7,884 nt of DNA from Candidatus Accumulibacter vicinus (GTDB lineage Bacteria; Pseudomonadota; Gammaproteobacteria; Burkholderiales; Rhodocyclaceae): the NCBI GenBank assembly GCA_002425405.1, contig DIME01000012.1, forward strand, positions 1-7,884, in the 5' to 3' direction. Of this stretch, positions 1 to 5,707 are shown in pieces (the first letter of the stretch is position 1; each line of letters starts with the position of its first letter). The notes under the pieces were generated by a model that was given only the letters and a program-made list of their open reading frames with translations, had not been told where the DNA came from and ran no database searches. The position numbers and the translations under genes were made by a program.

Positions 1-1508
1 TCGCTGATCTTGAGCAGATGCACGACGCGGCGCACATCGGCTTCGGCATGACCGCGGGCAATGATTTCACGAGGACTGAGATCCTTCTCCATGTACGCCT
101 CGACGATGGCGTCGAGCACTTCGTAAGGTGGCAGGCTATCCTGATCGGTCTGGTCGGGTTTCAACTCGGCCGATGGCGGGCGGTTGATGATCCGTTCAGG
201 AATTGCGTAGGCGACCGTATTGCGCCAGCGCGCGAGACGGTAAACCAGCGTCTTGGCAATGTCCTTGATCACCGCGAAGCCCCCGGCCATGTCGCCGTAG
301 AGCGTGCAGTAACCGACCGCCATTTCCGACTTGTTGCCGGTGGTCAGTACCAGCGAACCGGTCTTGTTCGAGATCGCCATCAGGATCATGCCGCGAATCC
401 TGGCCTGCAGGTTTTCTTCGGTGGTATCGGCCGGCAGACCGGCGAACTGCTTGTCGAGCATCCCGCCGAGCGTCCGCATCGCCGGTTCGATGGCGATTTC
501 GTCGTAGCGTACGCCAAGCAGGCGGACCATCTCGCGCGAGTCCGAGAGGCTGATCTCGGCGGTGTATGGAGAAGGCATCATCACCGCACGGACCTTGTCG
601 GCGCCCAGTGCGTCGACCGCGATGCACAACGTCAGTGCCGAGTCGATGCCACCCGACAGGCCGATGATGGCGCCGGGAAAGCCGTTCTTGCCGAGGTAAT
701 CGCGGACTCCGAGGAGCAGGGCCTGATAGACCTCGGCTTCGAGGCACGGCGCCGGAACGATGGTGCCCGGCTGTGGCTGGCCATCGACAAAGTCAACGAG
801 GCCCAGCGCCTCCTCGAACTGTGCCCACCGGCAGCAGAGCGCACCTTGTGAGTCCAGTACGAATGAGCCTCCATCAAAGACCAGTTCGTCCTGCCCGCCG
901 GCCAGATTCGCGTACACTACCGGCAGGCCGGTGCTGGCGGTGCGCTGACGCAGGACCTCGGTGCGCCGCTCGCGTTTGCCGATGTGGTAAGGCGAGGCGT
1001 TGAGGACCAGCAGGATCTCGGCGCCAGCCTGTCGGGCCAGATCGGCCGCACCGGCTTCCCAGACATCGGCGCAGATATTCACGCCGCAACGCACGCCCTT
1101 GATCGTCAGAACACAGGGGGCGTCACCGGAGTCGAAATAGCGCTCCTCGTCGAACACCTCGTAGCTCGGTAGCCGCTGCTTGTAATAGGTGGCGACCCGC
1201 CTGCCGTCGTTGATCAGCGTCGCCGCGTTGTAGCAGCGTAGACCGCGTTTCTCCGGGTGTCCCACGAGCACCGCGATGTCAGGCAGGCTGGCGGCCAGGG
1301 TAGCCAGTTCGCGATCGCAGGCTGCGCAGAAGTCGTCGCGCAGCAGCAGATCCTCAGGCGGGTAACCGCAGAGCGCCAATTCCGGTGTCAGCAGCAGGTC
1401 AGCGCCCTGTCGCCGAGCGCGTTCGGCAAAATCGAGGATGCGTGCACGGTTTGCGGCGAAGTCACCCACTGTAACATTGATCTGGGCAATCGCAATTTTC
1501 AGGGACAT
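1..1508 (-). CDS. nadE: Glutamine-dependent NAD+ synthetase, C-terminus beyond window edge
   Basis: Makes NAD+ from nicotinic acid adenine dinucleotide, ATP and glutamine (last step of NAD synthesis, cytoplasm). Reading from the ATG at 1508 gives 502 complete codons with no stop. Residues 1 to about 250 are a nitrilase-type glutaminase domain, with the expected triad: Glu43 (TPELALCGYPPEDLL), Lys110 (YYKQRLPSY) and Cys146 (CGVNICADVW). From about residue 260 comes the ATP-pyrophosphatase synthetase domain, with the P-loop SGGIDSA at 285-291 and GNKSEMAVGY from 391. Ammonia released by the first domain is used by the second. The family is usually about 540 residues, so roughly 35-40 C-terminal residues are off the left edge. 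The start is supported by the MSLKIAIAQI opening; there is no clear Shine-Dalgarno before it. It lies 70 bp downstream of ppa on the same strand and is probably cotranscribed. Identification is secure. Confidence 0.96.
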   Translation of the reverse strand, partial: MSLKIAIAQINVTVGDFAANRARILDFAERARRQGADLLLTPELALCGYPPEDLLLRDDFCAACDRELATLAASLPDIAVLVGHPEKRGLRCYNAATLINDGRRVATYYKQRLPSYEVFDEERYFDSGDAPCVLTIKGVRCGVNICADVWEAGAADLARQAGAEILLVLNASPYHIGKRERRTEVLRQRTASTGLPVVYANLAGGQDELVFDGGSFVLDSQGALCCRWAQFEEALGLVDFVDGQPQPGTIVPAPCLEAEVYQALLLGVRDYLGKNGFPGAIIGLSGGIDSALTLCIAVDALGADKVRAVMMPSPYTAEISLSDSREMVRLLGVRYDEIAIEPAMRTLGGMLDKQFAGLPADTTEENLQARIRGMILMAISNKTGSLVLTTGNKSEMAVGYCTLYGDMAGGFAVIKDIAKTLVYRLARWRNTVAYAIPERIINRPPSAELKPDQTDQDSLPPYEVLDAIVEAYMEKDLSPREIIARGHAEADVRRVVHLLKIS

Positions 1509-1578
1509 GAGAGCAAGTACCCGCGAAAGGGGCGCGCGCGCTCCATGCAGCGTGCGCAGTGGAATCGTTCAGAGAGGT
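1509..1578. other. ppa-nadE intergenic spacer with imperfect GC hairpin
   Basis: This 70-bp spacer separates ppa from nadE on the minus strand. It holds an imperfect dyad, GCGCGCGC...GCGTGCGC, around 1533-1558, which could pair fully (one G-U) only in a plus-strand transcript. No T-run follows on either strand, so it is not a convincing terminator. This supports read-through from ppa into nadE. No start codon with a ribosome binding site for an extra small gene was seen. Confidence 0.4.
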
Positions 1579-2127
1579 TCAGAATGCCGGCTTCTCTTTA
1601 GCGTTCGCGTAGGCCCTGACCCCGTCGATGATTTCCTTCTTGGCTTCGTCACTGCCGAGCCAACCTGCGACCTTGACAAATTTGCCAGGCTCGAGATCCT
1701 TGTAATGGGCAAAAAAGTGCGAGATCTGGTCAAGAATGACCTGCGGAAAATCGCGCGGGGATTCGATGTCACGATACATCGACGTCAGACTATCGACCGG
1801 GACGGCCAGCAGCTTGGCATCCGGCCCGGCCTCGTCTTCCATCGCCAGCATGCCGATCGGGCGGCAGCGCACGACCACGCCGGGGGGCAGCGCAAACTGG
1901 CTCACCACCAGCACATCGACCGGATCACCGTCGCCGGCAATGGTGTGCGGGATGTAGCCGTAGTTGCACGGGTAGTGCATGGCAGTAGACATGAAACGAT
2001 CGACAAAGACCGCACCGCTCTCCTTATCCACCTCGTATTTCACTGGATCGGAATGCATCGGAATCTCGATGACGACATTGAAATCGTTGGGGAGTGCCTT
2101 GCCGGGCGGCACGCGATCTAAGCCCAT
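1579..2127 (-). CDS. ppa: Inorganic pyrophosphatase (family I, soluble)
   Basis: Hydrolyses pyrophosphate to two phosphates with Mg2+, pulling biosynthetic reactions forward in the cytoplasm. The 182-residue product matches the usual bacterial size (about 175). It aligns with E. coli Ppa with a one-residue offset, and the known active-site residues are present: Glu21, Lys30, Arg44, Tyr56, the metal-binding Asp66/Asp68/Asp71 in GDGDPVD, Asp98, Asp103, Lys105, and Tyr142-Lys143 in HFFAHYKD. The ATG at 2127 is preceded on the minus strand by a purine-rich AGAGAG at a workable spacing (2137-2142), and the MGLDRVPPGK opening fits the family. A TATAAT box lies about 35 bp upstream. nadE follows 70 bp downstream; both products serve nucleotide and NAD metabolism, since NAD synthesis releases pyrophosphate. 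Confidence 0.97.
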   Translation of the reverse strand: MGLDRVPPGKALPNDFNVVIEIPMHSDPVKYEVDKESGAVFVDRFMSTAMHYPCNYGYIPHTIAGDGDPVDVLVVSQFALPPGVVVRCRPIGMLAMEDEAGPDAKLLAVPVDSLTSMYRDIESPRDFPQVILDQISHFFAHYKDLEPGKFVKVAGWLGSDEAKKEIIDGVRAYANAKEKPAF

Positions 2128-2161
2128 TGGCGTGATCTCTCTGCTGGTTGCGGGAACTGCG

Positions 2162-2190
2162 ATTATAACTGCCTATCGGCACAGTGGGCA
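2162..2190 (-). promoter_or_regulatory. Putative sigma70 promoter of ppa-nadE
   Basis: On the minus strand a perfect -10 hexamer TATAAT occupies 2167 down to 2162. Seventeen bases further upstream is TGCCCA (2190-2185), which matches the -35 consensus TTGACA at only three of six positions. Transcription would start near 2155, giving a leader of about 28 nt before the ppa ATG at 2127. The exact -10 in GC-rich DNA and its position upstream of a housekeeping gene make this likely; the -35 is weak. Confidence 0.6.
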
Positions 2191-2217
2191 CCGATGGTTA
2201 CTTGCGGTTTGTCGATT

Positions 2218-2262
2218 TGTGAACTAATCTTTTTTAAAGCAATATGTTGTGAGTGTTTTTTT
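2218..2262. promoter_or_regulatory. AT-rich island between divergent ppa and subtilase genes
   Basis: Within the 228-bp divergent gap (2128-2355) this stretch is strikingly AT-rich, with a TTTTTT run near 2230 and a TTTTTTT run near 2256. It is the natural place for the plus-strand protease promoter. The best hexamer pairs (TTGCGG at 2202-2207 with TAATCT at 2225-2230, or TTGTGA near 2217 with AATATG near 2241) match consensus poorly, so no definite promoter is called. The remaining 90 bp to the protease start is ordinary leader sequence without a clear hairpin. Confidence 0.35.
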
Positions 2263-2355
2263 GCGGGCCACGCTGGCGGCTGGTGAAGTCCGCCATGAGC
2301 TGCCGATCGAAAACGGTCGAGAGCTTCCGTGTCCATCCATTGAAAGGAGAAAGTC

Positions 2356-3654
2356 ATGTCACAGCAAGCTACATTTTCGGCTGCCAGTGCGAGCGAGCCT
2401 GAGCAGACGACCGGGCGTTATCTGATCACTTTTCGTGAAGACGATGTTGCCAAAGGTTTGGGGGCAATCGAGAAGCGGGCTGCAGTCGCTGGCCTGCCGA
2501 GTGCAGCCGATTTTGCCGATTCGGCGATTGATATGGAGCAGGTGGCGAAGGCTGGCGGAGCAGTCTTTCCCACATTGGGAATTGCGCTGGTCACCCTTGA
2601 TCCCGATGCCCTGAACAGCCTGATGGCGGCACAGGCAGAAGACGGCGACGGTGCGATTCTCGATATCGAACCGGAGCGTATGTTCTACGCCATCGGCGAG
2701 AGCGGTTCGTTGTCTGGTGATTACCTGGAGGGTTATCGGGATGCCGTCGACAACCTCTACCAGAAGGCTATGGCGGTGGCCGCCGAGGAGCGATTGGGTG
2801 CCATGGCAACGTTTGCTGACGATGCATTATCGACCTGGGGTCTGAAAGCGACGCGCGCGATCCACTCGTCGCGCACGGGCAGCGCCATGAAAGTGGCGGT
2901 GCTCGATACCGGCATGGACCTGCAACATCCTGATTTCCGAGGGCGGCGGATCGTCACCAAGTCCTTCGTCTCGGGGGAAGCCGTCCAGGACGGGCACGGG
3001 CACGGAACTCACTGCATTGGGACCGCCTGTGGATACAAGGATGCCGGCGGCCGGCGCTATGGAATTGCCTGGAAAGCGGCCATCTACGCGGGCAAGGTCT
3101 TGAGCAATGCAGGGAGCGGGTCGAGTGCGGGCATCATCGCAGGCATGGAGTGGGCGATCAATAGCGGCTGCCAGGTCATCTCGATGTCGCTCGGCAACAC
3201 CACCTCGACTCCCTCTACCGCTTACGAAACCGTGGGTCGTCGCGCGCTGCAGAAGAAATGCCTGATCGTCGCTGCAGCGGGCAACCACCGGTCTACAGGC
3301 ACTGTTGGGCAGCCAGCCAACAGCCCTTCAATCATGGCTGTCGGCGCAGTGGATAATGGGCTTCGGCTGGCATCGTTCTCGTGCGGATCGGGACCGGCTT
3401 CGGGAGCCAATGTAGATCTGGTTGCTCCAGGGGTTGCAGTCTATTCATCAACCAAGCTGCCGACGCGATATGCAAGCTGGAATGGTACCAGCATGGCGAC
3501 GCCGCACGTAGCCGGAGTTGCGGCCCTGTGGGCGCAGATGTCGGCGGCCAACCGTGGCGCTGCGCTATGGCAGGTGCTCACCTCACGAGCAGTTCGTCTG
3601 CCGCTGTCGACGAGTGACGTCGGCAGCGGCCTGGTGCAGTCGCCGGTTCCCTGA
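2356..3654 (+). CDS. Subtilisin-like serine protease (peptidase family S8)
   Basis: A 432-residue subtilase. The catalytic triad is complete: Asp184 in VAVLDTGMDLQHPDF, His216 in DGHGHGTHCIGT, and Ser379 in NGTSMATPHVAGVAALW. The oxyanion-hole Asn310 is in IVAAAGN, and the substrate-binding strand is near VISMSLGN (274-281). Residues about 20-112, starting GRYLITFREDD and ending DIEPERMFYAIG, look like an inhibitor I9-type prodomain. Residues about 113-160 form a helical linker to the catalytic domain. The N-terminus (MSQQATFSAASASEPE) lacks the charged-plus-hydrophobic pattern of a Sec signal, so either the enzyme acts inside the cell or it leaves by another route. The start is fixed by AAAGGAGA at 2343-2350, five bases before the ATG. 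It is followed on the same strand by a small prodomain-like gene at 3772. The protease identity is certain; substrate and location are unknown. Confidence 0.93.
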   Translation: MSQQATFSAASASEPEQTTGRYLITFREDDVAKGLGAIEKRAAVAGLPSAADFADSAIDMEQVAKAGGAVFPTLGIALVTLDPDALNSLMAAQAEDGDGAILDIEPERMFYAIGESGSLSGDYLEGYRDAVDNLYQKAMAVAAEERLGAMATFADDALSTWGLKATRAIHSSRTGSAMKVAVLDTGMDLQHPDFRGRRIVTKSFVSGEAVQDGHGHGTHCIGTACGYKDAGGRRYGIAWKAAIYAGKVLSNAGSGSSAGIIAGMEWAINSGCQVISMSLGNTTSTPSTAYETVGRRALQKKCLIVAAAGNHRSTGTVGQPANSPSIMAVGAVDNGLRLASFSCGSGPASGANVDLVAPGVAVYSSTKLPTRYASWNGTSMATPHVAGVAALWAQMSAANRGAALWQVLTSRAVRLPLSTSDVGSGLVQSPVP

Positions 3655-3771
3655 TGTGCCAACCCGCAGGATCGCTTCGCATCACTTGCCGACGATTGCC
3701 TCCTTGTGTCAGTCTATGCGGGTTTGCCGCAAGTCAGGGCGTTACCGATGGTTGGAGGGAAGGGAGGCGAA
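3655..3771 (+). other. Spacer between subtilase and I9-like gene
   Basis: The spacer contains an 8-bp perfect inverted repeat, AACCCGCA (3661-3668) and TGCGGGTT (3717-3724), with a 48-nt loop. There is no T-tract after it, so it is not a standard terminator. The last bases hold two purine-rich stretches (GGAGG at 3754-3758 and AGGGAGG at 3761-3767), the second being the ribosome binding site that decides the downstream start. Cotranscription of the two genes is plausible. Confidence 0.4.
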
Positions 3772-4017
3772 ATGAACGAGGATCTGCTTGACGCCGTGAT
3801 CGTCACGATTGATGACCAGCATCTGGAATCGATTCAGACGGTGGCGGATGCTCTGACGCTCGCCGGGATGAAGGTTTCGGGCGTCTTGCCCACGGTGGGC
3901 ATCATTTCCGGCAGCGTTGCGCGCGCTGCCATCAGTACGCTGAAAACCGTTCGCGGTGTGGCAGCGGTCGAACTCGACCAGGAGATGCGGGCCATCGGCA
4001 GCCCTCGGCAGCAATGA
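3772..4017 (+). CDS. Small standalone I9-like protein (putative protease inhibitor/chaperone)
   Basis: An 81-residue protein. The pattern is strand-helix-strand-strand-helix-strand: DAVIVTIDD, a helix to about residue 31, then KVSGVLPTVGIISGSV, a second helix, and a final strand GVAAVELDQEMRAIG. This is the order expected of the inhibitor I9/subtilisin propeptide fold. The last strand resembles the end of the upstream protease's own prodomain (AILDIEPERMFYAIG), and both have a (P)T(L/V)GI core. No signal peptide is visible. The ATG at 3772 is chosen over an in-frame GTG at 3706 because AGGGAGG (3761-3767) sits four bases upstream and the earlier start has no ribosome binding site. It lies 117 bp after the subtilase on the same strand. 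By analogy with known I9 proteins it may inhibit or help fold that protease; this is inferred. Proteins of this size and look sometimes carry misleading aldolase names in annotations. Confidence 0.8.
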   Translation: MNEDLLDAVIVTIDDQHLESIQTVADALTLAGMKVSGVLPTVGIISGSVARAAISTLKTVRGVAAVELDQEMRAIGSPRQQ

Positions 4018-4049
4018 TGCCCGGATCATGGTGGTCGCAGCCCATTGCC

Positions 4050-4757
4050 TCAGACACCCCCCTGGCGCGACTGACCCATTTCGACCATCCGGCGCGCTTC
4101 TGCGGAGAATTGCCGCGTCTGCTCGTCGTCGGCGTCGCGATCAATCGCTGACGGCGGCGTATTGATGCCTTTCTGCACCGCCGGGCGGGCGCGGATCTGT
4201 TCAAGCCAGCGTCGTAGCTGCGGCAGGTCATCGATGTCCACGCCTGACCAGCGATGCGTACGTACCCAGGCCCAGTTGGCGATGTCGGCGATCGAGTAGT
4301 CGCCGGCGAGGAACTCGTGCTTCTCGAGATGACCATCGAGCACCCGGAAAAGTCGCCTGCATTCACCCTGATAGCGATCGATCGCGACGGTGATCTTCTC
4401 CGGAAAGTAACGGAAGAAGACGTTGGCCTGGCCCATCATCGGTCCGATCCCGCCCATCTGGAACATCAGCCACTGCACGACCCGTGAGCGGCCTTTGGGG
4501 TCGTCGGGTATCAGACGGCCGGTTTTTTCCGCCAGGTAGAGCAGGATGGCGCCGGATTCGAAGACCACGAAATCGTCTTCAGCACGATCGACGATTGCGG
4601 GAATTCGACCGTTCGGATTGATGGCCAGAAACCATGGTTGTTTTTGTTCGTTATTTGACAGGTTCAGCGTGTGCATCGTGTAGGGCAGGGCGAGTTCCTC
4701 AAGGGCAATCGAGATCTTGTGCCCGTTGGGAGTTGCAGCAGTGTATAGGTCGATCAT
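4050..4757 (-). CDS. yfcG: YfcG-like glutathione transferase / disulfide-bond oxidoreductase
   Basis: A 235-residue cytosolic glutathione transferase closely resembling E. coli YfcG (Nu class), a glutathione-dependent disulfide reductase. The N-terminal thioredoxin-like domain opens MIDLYTAATPNGHKISIALEE, with Thr9 and Asn11 at the positions that contact glutathione sulfur in YfcG. It then has the cis-proline region GRIPAIVD (Pro53) and the gamma-glutamyl-binding ESGAI (67-71). The all-helical C-terminal domain shows GGIGPMMGQ (102-110), as in YfcG, and the folding motif YSIADIA (154-160). The C-terminus after about residue 200 is a charged tail longer than that of E. coli YfcG. There is no strong Shine-Dalgarno before the ATG at 4757, but the start matches the family exactly. 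It converges with the I9-like gene (32 bp apart) and diverges from the esterase gene. The physiological substrate is not known. Confidence 0.92.
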   Translation of the reverse strand: MIDLYTAATPNGHKISIALEELALPYTMHTLNLSNNEQKQPWFLAINPNGRIPAIVDRAEDDFVVFESGAILLYLAEKTGRLIPDDPKGRSRVVQWLMFQMGGIGPMMGQANVFFRYFPEKITVAIDRYQGECRRLFRVLDGHLEKHEFLAGDYSIADIANWAWVRTHRWSGVDIDDLPQLRRWLEQIRARPAVQKGINTPPSAIDRDADDEQTRQFSAEARRMVEMGQSRQGGV

Positions 4758-4828
4758 TCTTTGCGCTTCGTAGATTTCTGGGCAGGGCCGAGACCCAATT
4801 CAGGTGGCAAGCAGGCGGGGGTTCACGA

Positions 4829-4834
4829 ATTTTA
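4829..4834 (-). promoter_or_regulatory. Candidate -10 box for the glutathione transferase gene
   Basis: Minus-strand TAAAAT matches TATAAT at five of six positions and would give a leader of about 65 nt before the ATG at 4757. The base pairs 17 upstream (CGCCCC) do not look like a -35; that space is occupied by the 12-bp dyad. This would suit an activator-dependent promoter or one with an overlapping operator. Confidence 0.35.
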
Positions 4835-4835
4835 C

Positions 4836-4865
4836 AATCTTCGCGCCATTGGGGGCGCGAAGATT
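4836..4865. repeat. Perfect 12-bp dyad with 6-nt loop (possible operator)
   Basis: AATCTTCGCGCC (4836-4847), spacer ATTGGG, then GGCGCGAAGATT (4854-4865): all twelve positions are complementary. No T-run follows on either strand, which argues against a simple terminator. Read on the minus strand it lies directly upstream of TAAAAT (4834-4829), so it would cover the -35 region of a promoter for the glutathione transferase gene. This placement suits a repressor or activator site. A hairpin role in RNA is the alternative. Confidence 0.7.
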
Positions 4866-4917
4866 TCGGCTGCGAACCGGAACCGGCGAGGTCAGCCTGC
4901 TTGCGGCTGCTCATTCC

Positions 4918-4933
4918 GCCCGCTGCGGCGGGC
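4918..4933. repeat. Short GC-rich hairpin
   Basis: GCCCGC (4918-4923), loop TGCG, GCGGGC (4928-4933) form a perfect 6-bp stem. There is no T-tract after it on either strand. It is the third dyad in the same divergent gap and precedes an abrupt switch to AT-rich DNA at about 4951. Confidence 0.45.
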
Positions 4934-4950
4934 AATCCGGTAGCCAGCGA

Positions 4951-4992
4951 ATCACCATAAAATTAATTTACGTCACTTACTAAATAATTAGG
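4951..4992 (+). promoter_or_regulatory. AT-rich putative promoter of the esterase fusion gene
   Basis: A sharply AT-rich stretch in otherwise GC-rich DNA contains AATAAT at 4983-4988 (five of six to TATAAT). It sits inside a small dyad CTAA-ATAA-TTAG (4980-4991). No good -35 lies at the correct distance. Transcription would begin near 4995, leaving a short leader before the candidate start codons at 5009 (GTG) and 5027 (ATG). Confidence 0.4.
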
Positions 4993-5026
4993 TGCAATCC
5001 TGAATGAGGTGTGCTATCGTTGCTGC

Positions 5027-5707
5027 ATGGCAAATGGACTGGCACGTTATGAATTCAGCGAACGACTCGCCGACATTCTCGGCGAGTCGCGGCGCGATCT
5101 GCGCTTCCGCGTCACGCTGATGGTCACCGGGGGGCTGGTCGCTCCTGGACCGCGAGGGCGCGGCTCGCCGCCGGCGAGCCCACAATACGCCGCGCACCTG
5201 CTGATCGGGGCCATGGCGGCACCACAACAGTCGCAGACTCTTGAGGCCATTCGTTGTTATGCCGATCTGCGAGCGAACGCGGTCGCAGCGGGCGGCAACG
5301 CGCCGCGAGTGCTCTTTGGTCCGGCGATGGTCACTGCAGAAGCCGAACAGCGTCCCGAATTTCTGATCCGCCTGGATGGACTGTCCTTTGGTGAGGCGCT
5401 GGCTGGTCTGCTGGAACTGGCTTGCGCCGAGGAGACGCGGTCGATCGTTGCCAGCGAGCTGTTTGGCGTCTGGATCAACCGCGGCTGCCCGGTCGCCTCG
5501 CTGCAATTCAGCGCTTGCTGGCAAGGCCGGCGCGCCGTGATCAGTCATACCTATGGCCTGGCCCCGGACGCTGCTCCGCCGGCCTGGCTTGATCCCCAAC
5601 GTGGTGGAGTGGTCGATCCGGGCCTCCTTCACACCGTTTTCTTGCCGGTCCGGAAATTGATCGAGATCGGTCTGTTGACCACCTTGTCCGATGACAGGAG
5701 TACGCCA
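5027..5707 (+). other. N-terminal domain of unknown function, winged-helix-like start
   Basis: This covers residues 1-227 of the fusion frame. Residues about 5-50 read as two helices (SERLADILGES, then DLRFRVTLMVTGGLV) followed by a Gly/Arg/Pro-rich turn (APGPRGRGSPPASPQY) and another helix (AAHLLIGAMA). This resembles the HTH part of uncharacterised prophage-type proteins in proteobacteria. The rest includes an alpha/beta region with ELFGVWINRG and ends PGLLHTVFLPVRKLIEIGLL, which reads like a natural C-terminus. DNA binding is inferred from pattern only. It has no evident relation to ester hydrolysis. Confidence 0.5.

Larger units (their letters stand above)
4807..4904. repeat. Outer 10-bp inverted repeat pair
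   Basis: GCAAGCAGGC at 4807-4816 and its exact reverse complement GCCTGCTTGC at 4895-4904 enclose 78 bp that themselves contain the 12-bp dyad at 4836-4865. The arms are perfect and end on mismatches at both sides. The region is non-coding and lies between divergent genes. It could be a folded leader, paired protein sites, or a small REP-like or MITE-like element; no target-site duplication was recognised. Confidence 0.6.

Noticed and set aside
18..851. Long plus-strand open frame of 277 codons
   Set aside because: It is antisense to the clearly conserved nadE coding sequence, and its translation is Arg/His-rich without recognisable motifs. It is a high-GC shadow frame.
1533..1558. GC-rich imperfect hairpin between ppa and nadE as a terminator
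   Set aside because: It pairs poorly in the minus-strand transcript and no T-run follows, so it gives no support for separating the two genes.
1438..2121. 227-codon plus-strand open frame across ppa
   Set aside because: Antisense to ppa, whose active-site residues are all conserved.
3706..3771. 22-residue N-terminal extension of the small I9-like protein from GTG at 3706
   Set aside because: There is no ribosome binding site before the GTG, while AGGGAGG sits just before the ATG at 3772. The extra residues do not fit the fold.
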